Positions 49,631 to 58,276 of a stretch of 64,000 nucleotides of DNA are shown piece by piece. A program made the position numbers and the translations under genes. Every line of letters starts with the position of its first letter. Within the stretch, counting starts at the first letter, position 1. Source of the stretch: JANQFV01 sp964468185 (GTDB taxonomy: Bacteria; Planctomycetota; Phycisphaerae; UBA1845; Fen-1342). Location of the stretch: contig CAYXTR010000018.1 of the NCBI GenBank assembly GCA_964468185.1, positions 44,301-108,300 on the forward strand, in the 5' to 3' direction. Under the pieces are notes generated by a model. The model was given only the letters and a program-made list of their open reading frames with translations, did not search any database and was not told the origin of the DNA.

Positions 49631-50332
49631 TTAATCGGATATCGCGAAGCGCAGGATGCTGAAGATGGCGCGAGCGCCGTCGCGCCAGGTGATCTTCTTA
49701 CCTTCTTCGTATGAGCGGCCGGAATAGCTGATGCCGACTTCGTAGACGCGCCAGCCGCCGCGAGCGACTTTGGCGGTGACTTCCGGTTCGATGCCGAAGC
49801 GATCGGAGCGCAGACGGATGTTCTTGAGCACTTCGGCGCGAAAGGTCTTATAGCAGGTTTCCATGTCGGTCAGATTGAGGTTGGTGCACATGTTGGAAAG
49901 CAGTGTGAGGAAGCGGTTGCCGACGTAGTGCCAGAAGTACAGGACGCGGTGCTCATCGCCGCCGACGAAGCGCGAGCCGTAGACGACGTCGGCGCGGCCG
50001 TCGAGGATGGGCTTGAGGAGCTTGGGGTAGTCCTGGGGGCTGTATTCGAGGTCGGCGTCCTGGACGACGATGATGTCGCCGTTGGCCTCGGCGAAGCCGC
50101 GGCGGATGGCGGCGCCTTTCCCCTGGTTTACGGGCTGCTTGAAGAGGCGGATGGTGGCGTTGGGGAATTCCTGGGAGAGCAGGGGGTAGAGATGGGGGGT
50201 GCCGTCGGTTGAGGCGTCGTCGACGAGGATGATTTCACGGTCGAGGGTGATGGGGGCGTCGAGGACGCGGCGGATGATCTCGAAGAGGGTGTGCTCTTCG
50301 TTGTAGACGGGTATGACGACGGATAGCAGCAT
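49631..50332 (-). CDS. GT2 family glycosyltransferase
   Basis: A 233-residue GT-A enzyme of the polyprenyl-phosphate glucose/mannose synthase group: SVVIPVYNEEHTLFEII, IILVDDASTDGTPHLY, GKGAAIRRGFAEANGD, VVQDADLEYSPQDYP (DxD region) and GSRFVGGDEHRV. C-terminal features are LTDMETCYKTFRAEVL and EPEVTAKVARGGWRVYEVGI, typical of this group. It has no membrane tail. It is the first of three glycosyltransferase genes in the same direction; the product may be a glycolipid or surface glycan. Its ATG lies beside GGGACAGTCGGCTCC (about 50334-50350), a repeat-like word. Confidence 0.88.
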   Translation of the reverse strand: MLLSVVIPVYNEEHTLFEIIRRVLDAPITLDREIILVDDASTDGTPHLYPLLSQEFPNATIRLFKQPVNQGKGAAIRRGFAEANGDIIVVQDADLEYSPQDYPKLLKPILDGRADVVYGSRFVGGDEHRVLYFWHYVGNRFLTLLSNMCTNLNLTDMETCYKTFRAEVLKNIRLRSDRFGIEPEVTAKVARGGWRVYEVGISYSGRSYEEGKKITWRDGARAIFSILRFAISD

Positions 50333-50358
50333 AGGGACAGTCGGCTCCTGTTCTATAT

Positions 50359-50862
50359 TCAGGCCGGGGCCGTCAACGAACCGGACGGCGGGGCATGTGC
50401 TGTGGTGCGTTGGGCGGCGATTTGCTTGCGCAGGTTGCTGATGGGAAGCCGCGCCAGTTGTTTCAGGCGCGGTGCCTGGGCAGTGCGTGCGGGGGCGTCC
50501 TGGGTAAAGGCATCGAGCAGCAGGCGCTCGAGGGGATCGTGGTCCCAGATGAGGCGCGGGTATTCGTCGCAGGTAGCCAGCAGCACGTCCAGTAGCGGAT
50601 CGTGGGGGCGAGCGATCCAGTTGAGACCGGCGAAGGCGAGCAGGGCGGCGGAGTGGAAGCGGTGTTCGGCATGATGGGCGATCATGAAATGGCGGACGCC
50701 GGTGGCCGCGGAGTCGCGGTCGAAGCAGGCGCAGCCGGCGACGTAGCGGCTGACGGCGCAGCGCGGGTCGTCCTGGAGGCGCCGGTTAGCGCGTGCGAGG
50801 CGGTCCGTCGCGGCGACAGCCGCGTATTGGTGGGCCCATGCTCTTATGCGCCGGCGTTTCAT
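50359..50862 (-). CDS. Hypothetical protein, divergent from radical SAM gene
   Basis: A 167-residue protein, starting at the ATG at 50862 (MKRRRIRAWAHQYAAVAATD); the frame is open further upstream but would overlap the divergent gene. It is helical, Ala/Arg-rich and rich in Cys/His in its first half (CFDRDSAATGVRHFMIAHHAEHRFH). No signal peptide, membrane helix or known motif was seen. A divergent arrangement with the radical SAM gene suggests, but does not prove, a functional link. Confidence 0.55.
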   Translation of the reverse strand: MKRRRIRAWAHQYAAVAATDRLARANRRLQDDPRCAVSRYVAGCACFDRDSAATGVRHFMIAHHAEHRFHSAALLAFAGLNWIARPHDPLLDVLLATCDEYPRLIWDHDPLERLLLDAFTQDAPARTAQAPRLKQLARLPISNLRKQIAAQRTTAHAPPSGSLTAPA

Positions 50863-50975
50863 GGAGTGTGCATCGTAACGAATGAAAAAGGAACGGGAAT
50901 CGCATGAACAGCTATTTACGCTACTTGCCCGGGGATTGTCCGTCAAATTGGAGGCAGGTGTTGTAAGATGCGCGT

Positions 50976-52013
50976 GTGAAACGCAATCTGCCAGAACCGG
51001 CTGGGGTGTCGGCACCGCCCGCACTTGCGGTGTGGGAATTCGCGGGGCTCATGCTGAGCTACTGGTGTAACAGTCGGTGTGCGTTCTGCTATGTTTGTGC
51101 GGGGCCGGAGCAGCGGGACTGGATGACTGTTGAGCACGCGGTCACGCTGTGGCGGGGGCTGGATCGGCTGGCGGGGGGGCACGGGAAGACGATGCGGATT
51201 CACTTGGCGGGGGGTGAGCCATTCGGTGACTGGCCGCGGCTGTTGGGGATGGTGCGTGCGGCGCGGGATGCCGGCCTGACGCCGCTGGAGAAGGTGGAGA
51301 CGAATGCGTTCTGGGCGACGAGCGATGGGGTGGCGCGGGCGCGGCTGGAGCAACTGGCGGCGCTGGGGATGGAACGGCTGGTGGTGAGTGCGGACGTATT
51401 TCATCAGCAGTTTGTGCCATTCGAGCGGGTGCGGCGGTGTGTGGAAATGGCGCGGCAGGTGCTGGGGCAGGGGCGGGTGATTGTGCGGTGGTGGGATTTC
51501 TTTCAGGAGCCGGTGGATACGCAGGCGTTGTCGGCGGCGGAGCGTGAGCAGGTATTTGCCGCCGCGTTGCAACAGCACCCCGATCGCTTGAACGGGCGGG
51601 CGGCGGATGAACTGAGTCGGTATGCCGCGTTGCAGCCGGCGGAGGCGTTTGCGGATGAGCGGTGCGTGGAGGAGGTGTTACAGAGCCGGCATATTCACAT
51701 TGACCCGATTGGGAATGTGTTTCCCGGGATGTGCGCGGGGATCATCCTGGGGAATGTCGGGCCTGATGCGGGGCCCGACGAGGTCGAGCGGCTCTGGCTG
51801 CGATTGGGTGAGAGGTGGCGTGAGCACCGTGTGGTTGACGCGGTGACCGGTGGGGGGAGTTACGCGTTGATGCGGCGTGCGGTGGCAGTCGGGTATCGGC
51901 CGCGGGTGGCGGGGTATGCGAGCAAGTGTCATCTGTGCATGGATGTGCGGCGGTTCCTGTGTGCGCGGGGTGGCTGGGAGGATGAGGTGGGGCCGCGGAC
52001 GTTTTACCGCTGA
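50976..52013 (+). CDS. Radical SAM protein with C-terminal cysteine cluster
   Basis: A 345-residue enzyme. The SAM cluster ligands are C31, C35 and C38 in SYWCNSRCAFCY (CX3CX2C). The SAM-binding glycine motif is LAGGEPFGDWPRL. A DVFHQQFVPFERVR segment follows in the barrel. The C-terminal third has further cysteines: GNVFPGMCAGIILG and SKCHLCMDVRRFLCARGG. This resembles the auxiliary cluster domains of SPASM or twitch enzymes that modify peptides, though cysteine spacing is not classical. No obvious substrate peptide is adjacent. The start is the GTG at 50976, with no clear ribosome site. Confidence 0.82.
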   Translation: MKRNLPEPAGVSAPPALAVWEFAGLMLSYWCNSRCAFCYVCAGPEQRDWMTVEHAVTLWRGLDRLAGGHGKTMRIHLAGGEPFGDWPRLLGMVRAARDAGLTPLEKVETNAFWATSDGVARARLEQLAALGMERLVVSADVFHQQFVPFERVRRCVEMARQVLGQGRVIVRWWDFFQEPVDTQALSAAEREQVFAAALQQHPDRLNGRAADELSRYAALQPAEAFADERCVEEVLQSRHIHIDPIGNVFPGMCAGIILGNVGPDAGPDEVERLWLRLGERWREHRVVDAVTGGGSYALMRRAVAVGYRPRVAGYASKCHLCMDVRRFLCARGGWEDEVGPRTFYR

Positions 52014-52668
52014 TGAAGCGGACGTGGTTGCTGTTGCGGAGAGCGAGTGACCGGAATGAACGATTGGGATGAACAGAGCGGTGGCGCCTTTCCGGCGTAG
52101 GGTTCTGCGGTTTCGAGCTGGCCATCGGGGAGGTTGACTTTATTTCTAGTGAATATTGTCCTGAATAGTGCGATTGTCCGCTTGTATGGGGGCGTGCCGC
52201 GGGCGGTTCGCGTAAGATGAGCTGTAGCAGACGTTTCCTTCTATTGAGCGTTTGCGGGACCGATTTGAACGATATTTTAGGCCGTTTTCCGTTGACTTCC
52301 CCTTGGGGTGTCCTAGTATTCTCGTGCAAGGGCAGACGAAGCGTTCCAGTGTTCCCTTGCTGATTGGTTTGAGCGGCTGCGACTTGTGAGTCGACGCGTG
52401 CCGGCCTCGGGCTTATGGCTGGTGGCAGACTTGCAAGTGGTGGCAAGGTGTTCGGGCAAAGCCGCTGTGGCGGCCAGCACCGCTCAAGTGTGAAGGCACC
52501 GTGCGAGTGTGTTGCTCGCGGTGTGCGTAAACCCGGCCGGAGCCGGGCGCGGGGAGTCCGCGCGGAGGCGCGACCCGCCACCGCCAGATTGGCACCGAGG
52601 AGCGGTGCCTGGCGGAAGCTGACAGTTCAGGGAAACAATAACAGGGAAGACTCAAGGAGGCACAAATC
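52014..52668. other. Long leader / promoter region upstream of DUF4397 gene
   Basis: No gene was seen. A good sigma-70-type promoter (52292-52319) would give a leader of about 340 nt with several complementary blocks (for example CCCGGCCGGAGCCGGG at 52530-52545). A second candidate TTGACT lies near 52134. AAGGAGG sits just before the ATG. The leader could fold, but I recognise no riboswitch class. Confidence 0.55.
52292..52319 (+). promoter_or_regulatory. Sigma-70-type promoter
   Basis: TTGACT (52292-52297), a 16-nt spacer and TAGTAT (52314-52319). This is a strong match in DNA that is locally AT-richer than the surroundings. Transcription would start near 52326. Confidence 0.6.
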
Positions 52669-54126
52669 ATGAAGACTCGATTGATGACCATCTTGTCAAC
52701 AGTAGCAGTACTCGGTTTCGTCGCGGGGGCGCAGGCTGAGGTGCGTGTGATCCACGCGTCGCCGGACGCACCGGCAGTCGACGTCATTGTCAATGACGAT
52801 TTCATGAATCGGCCGATCACGGACTTGGCATTCACTGGCATTACGCCGTACATCTTTCTGCCGTCGGGCACTTACAACTTCAAGGTTGTGCCGGCGGGTG
52901 CGGATGAGCCAGTGGTCATTGATGCGGACGCCATGATTGACGAGGCGAACGATTACACGATCATCGCTTCGGACGTACTGGCGGAGATCACGCCGCTGGT
53001 GTTCGTGGATGACAATGACACGGTGGGTGATGCGGCCAAGGTGCGTTTCATTCACCTGTCGCCGAATGCGCCGGCGGTTGACATCGCGCTGGCCGACGGC
53101 GGTCCGGTTTTGTTCCCGGGTGTCGAGTTTCAGCAGTCGGGTGGCTACATCGAGGTTCCGGGTGGGACGTATGACCTGGAGGCCCGTTTGGCGGGCACTG
53201 AGACGGTCGTGTTGAGCATTCCGGGTGTGACGCTCGAGAACAACACGGTTTACACGGCGTACGCGATGGGGCTGGTCGGTGCGGATGACAATCCGCTTCA
53301 GGCTGTGCTGAGCGTTGATGCGACGGGCCCGAATGTGCGGGTGGTGCACGCGTCGCCGGACGCGCCGAATGTTGACGTCGTCGTGAATGATGACTTTGGG
53401 ATGCCGGCGATCGTGGATCTGCCTTTCACGGGCGTAACGGACTATCTGTCGGTTCCGAACGCGACGTACAATTTCAAGGTGGTTCCGACGGGTGCGATGG
53501 ATCCGGTGGTGATTGATGCCGATGTGCCGCTGGCGGTCCGTACGGATTACAGCGTGATCGCGTCGGACTTTTTGGCGGATATCACGCCGCTGGTCTTTGT
53601 CGATGACAACACGTTGATTTATGACGCGGCGCGGGTGCGGTTCATCCACCTTTCGCCGGACGCGCCGGCCGTTGACATTCGCGTTGCGGATGGTGGCCCC
53701 GAGCTGTTTGACAACATCTCGTTCCAGCAGGCCAGTGAATACCTGACGGTGGCGCCGGCGACGTACGATCTCGAAGTCTACGTGGCCGACACGAATAACC
53801 TGGTGCTGGAGGTGCCGGGCGTGACGCTGACGGCATACACCGTGTACACGATCTACGCGATGGGCTCGGTGGGCGACCCGAATCTGCCGCCGCTGCAGGC
53901 TGTGGCGAGTGTCGATGCGCAGGACTTCCGTCTGGGTGATATCAACTGTGACGGGTTCATCCACTTCTTCGACATCAACGCGTTCATCACGGCGTTGAGT
54001 GGTCAAGCCGCCTACGAGGCCGAGTATCCGGATTGTGACTGGCTGCTGGCGGATATTGACGGTGACGGTTGGGTGACGTTTGACGACATCGCGCCGTTCG
54101 TCGAGTTGTTGGGCAGCGATGGCTAG
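52669..54126 (+). CDS. Secreted DUF4397 repeat protein with dockerin-like module
   Basis: A 485-residue exported protein with an AAGGAGG ribosome site and a signal peptide (LMTILSTVAVLGFVAGAQAE). Four DUF4397-type domains of about 100 residues fill residues 23-415, arranged as two very similar pairs; the domains open with VRVIHASPDAPAVDV, VRFIHLSPNAPAVDI, VRVVHASPDAPNVDV and VRFIHLSPDAPAVDI. The last 65 residues are a dockerin-like module (GDINCDGFIHFFDINAF, AEYPDCDWLLADIDGDGWVTF). The DUF4397 role is not known; these are beta-rich surface or matrix domains. The long leader and strong ribosome site suggest high expression. Confidence 0.88.
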   Translation: MKTRLMTILSTVAVLGFVAGAQAEVRVIHASPDAPAVDVIVNDDFMNRPITDLAFTGITPYIFLPSGTYNFKVVPAGADEPVVIDADAMIDEANDYTIIASDVLAEITPLVFVDDNDTVGDAAKVRFIHLSPNAPAVDIALADGGPVLFPGVEFQQSGGYIEVPGGTYDLEARLAGTETVVLSIPGVTLENNTVYTAYAMGLVGADDNPLQAVLSVDATGPNVRVVHASPDAPNVDVVVNDDFGMPAIVDLPFTGVTDYLSVPNATYNFKVVPTGAMDPVVIDADVPLAVRTDYSVIASDFLADITPLVFVDDNTLIYDAARVRFIHLSPDAPAVDIRVADGGPELFDNISFQQASEYLTVAPATYDLEVYVADTNNLVLEVPGVTLTAYTVYTIYAMGSVGDPNLPPLQAVASVDAQDFRLGDINCDGFIHFFDINAFITALSGQAAYEAEYPDCDWLLADIDGDGWVTFDDIAPFVELLGSDG

Positions 54127-54201
54127 AAGGCAACACACCGACGATGGTGTAATAGAGATTGACGATTGCCGATAGGCCCTTGACGGCAGTCGACTTCCAT
54201 A

Positions 54202-54230
54202 GCGGGCCGGTGCCACTGGTACCGGCCCGC
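54202..54230 (+). terminator. Hairpin after DUF4397 gene
   Basis: GCGGGCCGGT and ACCGGCCCGC form a perfect 10-bp stem with a 9-nt loop, 75 nt after the stop. No T-run follows, so it may act as a stabilising 3' hairpin or a weak terminator. Confidence 0.5.
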
Positions 54231-54396
54231 GTTGCCGTGTGTTGGTGATGAGCGTGGCATGCGGTGAGTCGTGCGGCCAGGATTGTACCGATGTTGGGGC
54301 GCGCACGTCGTTCGGTGAGGTGATACAGATGAGCAGGTGTCTTGCTGGGAGCATGGCTGCCTCTGACGAGCTAAACGTGGTCGTGAAGGAGTTCAC

Positions 54397-56559
54397 ATGA
54401 GAAGCGCAGTGAGAGATGTTCAGATACATGTATCGCGATGGGTGGGCGTGCTGGCATCGTTCGGATTGGTGCTTGGGCTGGTGGCGGAGGTGCGGGCCGC
54501 GGAGCTGCAGGTGCCGGGGGAGTACGAGACGATTCAGGAGGCGATTGGTGTCGCGGTGGATGGGGATGTGATCATTGTGGGGCCGGGGACGTATACGGGG
54601 ACGATCAACACGCTGGGCAAGGCGATTACGCTGCGCAGCACCGATCCGTCGGATCCGGCGGTGGTGGACGCCACGATGCTGGATGGGGAGGGTGTGAATC
54701 GCGTGCTGGAGGTGATCTTCTTCGAGCGTCCGGATACCGTGATTGACGGGTTCACGATTGTGAACGGTACATCGAGTCAGGGTGGCGGCGTGGCGATTTA
54801 TGATGCAGACCCGACGATTCGGCGCTGCGTTTTCAGGGAGAATTCAGCATCACGCGGTGGGGCGGCTTATCTTGAGGTGAGTTCGGCGCTGTTCGTGGAT
54901 TGTCGTTTCGAGGCGAACGTTGCCACGAAGGGCGGGGCGGCGTATGTGCGGTATGGCACGTTGGCGCGGTTCGAGAGCTGCGAGTTGATCGGCAACACTG
55001 CTTCGAGTGAAGGGGGCGCGATTGCGGCCAACACTGCGAGTGTGCGGATCAAGGACAGTATTGTGGCAGAGAATGTGGCCGGGACGAATGGGGGGGCGTA
55101 TGCCGGGTCCGGGGCCAAGCCGTATTTCATCGGGTCACTCGTTCGCGACAACGTGGCCGAGCGCGGCGGAGCGTTTGCGCTCGACTACGACGACGGGGTT
55201 TTCGTGAACAGCACGATTGTACGGAACATGGCCACCATCGAAGGGGGGCTGATTCGCGGCATCGGTTCGTATTCACTCACGCGCAACTGCATTGTGCGGG
55301 ACAACGGCGCGGATCCGATCGTAGGTTACAGCGTCGGGCTGGTGCCGGAATTCAGCAACATCGAGGGTGGCGGCAACGGGCCGGGTGTGATCGATGCGGA
55401 CCCGTTGTTCGTTGATCCGGCGGCGAATGACTTCCGGCTTCAGGAGGGCTCGCCTTCGGAGAACACCGGTACGAATGGTCGTGTACCGTCGTATTTGCAG
55501 GTGGATCTGGACGGTATGCCGCGGATTCTGGGCGGCACGGTCGACATGGGCGCGTTTGAGCGTCCGGGTGAGCCGCCAGAGCCGCCGACGGATAATGGTC
55601 GGTTGGTGGTGGCCGTGAAGGACGATGGCAGCGAAGCGAATGGCCTGGATCAGCCGCTGTTGCTGTATGACGCGGACACCGGTGTGTGGACGAAGCTGGT
55701 CCGCGATGTGCCGGCGTTCGCGATCGCGGCGGATTCGCTGAATGGGTGTTTCTGGTTGCAGAGCGGCGAGAGCGGCATGCTGGCGAAGCTGCCGTATGAC
55801 ACGTTGCGGCTGGAGGAAATCGGGTTCCTGGACTACTTCGGTCGGAACTCGGCGACGCTGAGCGGAATGGCGGTTCGCAATGGCGAGCTGTTCGCGACGA
55901 TTCCGTGGTCGGTCGGCGGGAGTCCGCCGCAGCCGGAGGGGCTCTATCAGGTCGATCCGGCGTCAGCGTCGGTATCGCTGGTGGCGGAGTTTCCGAGCGA
56001 GTACGAGGTTTGGGATCTGCACTATGACGCGGTGAATGATAGGATGCTCTTGCTGTCGAATGCGTCGTATCCGGGTGGGCCGCTGGGCGTGTATGCGTAC
56101 GACTTCGTGACTGAGGAGCTGACGCTGGTACAGCAGTGGTTGAATGATGATCCATTCGGTCAGGCGCCGGCGTTGCAGGGGTTTGCGGCGGGTGAGGGGC
56201 TGCATTTCTTCCTGCGGCCACTTTACAACACGCTGGAGGTGTATGATGCGGAGACGTTCGAGCAGGTTGATGAACTGGGCCTGCCGCCGGCTTTGATTTC
56301 GGGTGGTTACTGGGTCCTCGGCGGTCTGACGTGGCTGGCGGAAGATCAGTTCTTCCTGGTGACGCCGGGCGATATGAACTGTGATGGGGAGGTCGGGTTT
56401 GACGATATCAGCAATTTTGTGGCGGCGCTGACGGATCCGGAGGATTATGAAGATGATCACCCGCACTGCCACTGGCGCAATGCGGATATGGATGCAGATG
56501 GCGTGGTGGACTTCAAGGACATTATGCCGTTTGTGGAGATGTTGAGTTCGGGTGAGTGA
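54397..56559 (+). CDS. Secreted parallel beta-helix protein with propeller-like domain and dockerin-like module
   Basis: A 720-residue exported protein; AAGGAG lies upstream of the ATG and a signal peptide ends near AEVRAAE. Residues 35-385 are a right-handed beta-helix of the pectate-lyase/polymorphic outer-membrane type (VPGEYETIQEAI, GTYTGTINTLGKAITLRS, repeated GGAAY and GGAIAANTASVRIKDS rungs). The end of this unit has the DPLFVDPAANDFRLQEGSP and MGAFERPGEPPE signatures. Residues 400-650 resemble a propeller (VWDLHYDAVNDRMLLLS). The C-terminus is a dockerin-like module (GDMNCDGEVGFDDISNF, DHPHCHWRNADMDADG). It may bind or cleave polysaccharide; catalytic residues were not identified. Confidence 0.85.
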   Translation: MRSAVRDVQIHVSRWVGVLASFGLVLGLVAEVRAAELQVPGEYETIQEAIGVAVDGDVIIVGPGTYTGTINTLGKAITLRSTDPSDPAVVDATMLDGEGVNRVLEVIFFERPDTVIDGFTIVNGTSSQGGGVAIYDADPTIRRCVFRENSASRGGAAYLEVSSALFVDCRFEANVATKGGAAYVRYGTLARFESCELIGNTASSEGGAIAANTASVRIKDSIVAENVAGTNGGAYAGSGAKPYFIGSLVRDNVAERGGAFALDYDDGVFVNSTIVRNMATIEGGLIRGIGSYSLTRNCIVRDNGADPIVGYSVGLVPEFSNIEGGGNGPGVIDADPLFVDPAANDFRLQEGSPSENTGTNGRVPSYLQVDLDGMPRILGGTVDMGAFERPGEPPEPPTDNGRLVVAVKDDGSEANGLDQPLLLYDADTGVWTKLVRDVPAFAIAADSLNGCFWLQSGESGMLAKLPYDTLRLEEIGFLDYFGRNSATLSGMAVRNGELFATIPWSVGGSPPQPEGLYQVDPASASVSLVAEFPSEYEVWDLHYDAVNDRMLLLSNASYPGGPLGVYAYDFVTEELTLVQQWLNDDPFGQAPALQGFAAGEGLHFFLRPLYNTLEVYDAETFEQVDELGLPPALISGGYWVLGGLTWLAEDQFFLVTPGDMNCDGEVGFDDISNFVAALTDPEDYEDDHPHCHWRNADMDADGVVDFKDIMPFVEMLSSGE

Positions 56560-56705
56560 TATGGCGATGGTTGCCGGTGCGTGAAGCGTGGGTTGGCTGC
56601 GAATCCGCCTATTAAGACCGGCGGCAGTTGGATTTGCGAGCGGGCCGACGTTGCTGACGCCGGGCCGCGGCGCACTGCGACGGATTTGCCTGACCGGCGG
56701 ATGGG

Positions 56706-56826
56706 CTAGTGTACTGTCTCGCTAATCGGCTGACATGGCGCACGCAGCCCTGGGGTCCATGACACGGCGGGCGGGACGCCCGCCCCACCCTTGTTAAGCC
56801 AGCGTACTTGCGAGACGGTACACTAG
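56706..56826 (+). mobile_element. MITE-like element, copy 2 (121 bp)
   Basis: The ends CTAGTGTACTGTCTCGCTAA and TTGCGAGACGGTACACTAG are inverted repeats matching at 15 of the outer 16 bases. The interior has GGCGGGCGGGACGCCCGCCC. It is non-coding and the same length as the copy at 47390-47510. Confidence 0.75.
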
Positions 56827-57010
56827 CTTGATCAGATAGCGCCACGGGTCGCGCGTGGTGGCGCGACCCGTGGGTGTATGTGACATTCTTCGTTCGGCTT
56901 TCGGTCGCATGGTCGATGTTTACTGCTTCCGACCGATGCGATCGATTCATTGCGGGCCAGTGGCGCGGGTGGCTTGCACCGGTTACACGCCGGAGGCGAA
57001 GCGTAGCGCA

Positions 57011-57087
57011 AAACCGGTGCCACAGTGAAACCGGTGCCACAGGGAGACCCGGTGCCACAGGGAGACCCGGTGCCACAGGGGTGACCG
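57011..57087. repeat. Short tandem CCGGTGCCACAGGGAGA array
   Basis: Four CCGGTGCCACAG words are spaced 17-18 nt apart, then one variant CCGGTGCCTGAG close to the lipoprotein stop codon. The word is also scattered at 31900 and 42970-43060. Confidence 0.7.
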
Positions 57088-57102
57088 GTGCCTGAGAGGC
57101 TT

Positions 57103-58014
57103 CTACGAGCCTTGCGCGGCCTCGTAGACGTTGTACTCGACGTACGGCGAGCCGCCGATGCTGACTTCGACAACGCCGGTGGTCGGCGAGTCTTCGTCGA
57201 AGCGCACGCTGATCGTGCGGATGTCCTGGCCGGCGAGCTGGAGCGTACCGGCGTAGGGCATGAAGCGGTCGTACGTTGCGAAGGACATCTTGACGCCGGT
57301 CATTGAGACGGTGAAGTCGAAGACGTCATCGGTGACCGAGCCCGTGAATGTCGTGATCGTCGTGACGTAGTTTTCGGTGTCGTACGTGCCGGAGCCGTTG
57401 CCGGAGGTGTCGAGCTGTACGCCGTCGGCGGTGGTCGTGATGTCCCAGGCACCTTCGAGCGAGACTTCGGTAGTGGTGCGGTCGTATTCCGCTTCGATGG
57501 AGCCGTCGATGGTGTAGTCGTCGATGCTGTAGTCGGTGAAGGTCAGGTCGATTTCCTGCTGGGCCTGGCTGAACGTGCCGCTGGCACTGCCGGCGTAGGT
57601 GTGCTCGGTGTCCCAGATCGGGTTGCAGCCGGTGGTGCCGAAGTCGATGGTGATGTCGAAGTAGAGCACGCCTTCGTTGTTGGCGGCGAGGTCGACGTTG
57701 GGGCAGGTGCCGAAGTTGTACTCGACGGAGCCGACGGGAATCTCGTCGGGCAGGGCGAAGGACGACTGGTCATCTTCCTCGGTGCTCATGGGGCTCTGGG
57801 TGGCCTGGAAGGAGGTCGTCAGGGCGGTGCCGGCATCGAGACCGGCCTGGACGGCGTCCTGTTCCGTAGAGGTCAGCGAATCGGTCGTGGTCCCGTCGTC
57901 GTCGGTGCCGGTGGTGCCTGAGGGGGTCTGCTCTGCGGGGCAGCCGGCGACCAGCAGGCTGAGGGCGAGGAAGCAGGGCAGTAACATGCAATAGCGCAGC
58001 AGGTTACGGTTCAT
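57103..58014 (-). CDS. Predicted lipoprotein, beta-rich, unknown function
   Basis: A 303-residue protein. The signal peptide ends in a lipobox, LLVAGC (Cys 25), so it is a lipoprotein. A Thr/Asp-rich linker (SGTTGTDDDGTTTDSLTST) precedes a mainly beta domain with short acidic strands (NLDLAANN-like ANNEGVLYFDITIDFGTTG, SIDDYTIDGSIEAEYDRTTT, FDFTVSMTGVKMSFATYD). Nothing resembles an enzyme active site. The protein may be a beta-barrel-associated or surface component. An AGGACGACC sequence upstream of the ATG could serve as ribosome site. It is divergent from the aldehyde dehydrogenase gene. Confidence 0.75.
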   Translation of the reverse strand: MNRNLLRYCMLLPCFLALSLLVAGCPAEQTPSGTTGTDDDGTTTDSLTSTEQDAVQAGLDAGTALTTSFQATQSPMSTEEDDQSSFALPDEIPVGSVEYNFGTCPNVDLAANNEGVLYFDITIDFGTTGCNPIWDTEHTYAGSASGTFSQAQQEIDLTFTDYSIDDYTIDGSIEAEYDRTTTEVSLEGAWDITTTADGVQLDTSGNGSGTYDTENYVTTITTFTGSVTDDVFDFTVSMTGVKMSFATYDRFMPYAGTLQLAGQDIRTISVRFDEDSPTTGVVEVSIGGSPYVEYNVYEAAQGS

Positions 58015-58276
58015 GGTCGTCCTCCAATCGAAGTGAACGCTTACGGTGGAGCAGCCGGCGCGCGGTGCACCGGTACCTGTCGCGTTATCGGGCGCTGGCG
58101 TGTTCGGGCTTTAGGGGTTTGGGAGGCTCGTCGCGGGGGAACTGCGGGTGGGTTGCGGCCGTGCGGCGGCCCTCGACCCTTGCGGCTGTTCCGGCTACAG
58201 TGACGGGCTCAGCGGTGCCGGTTGGTGGCCGGTGCCGGTTGTTCCCCCACATTCCGTCTTTCAGGCAGGTGCGCCC

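Larger units (their letters stand above)
56560..57102. other. Intergenic region with MITE-like element and CCGGTGCCACAG repeats
   Basis: No gene was seen. It carries the 121-bp MITE-like copy (56706-56826) and, between about 56966 and 57092, at least four tandem or near-tandem CCGGTGCCACAG words with AGACC spacers. Confidence 0.7.

Noticed and set aside
52696..54429. A 577-codon minus-strand open frame over the DUF4397 gene
   Set aside because: Arg/His/Val-rich mirror frame of a repetitive gene; no ribosome site and no recognisable domain.
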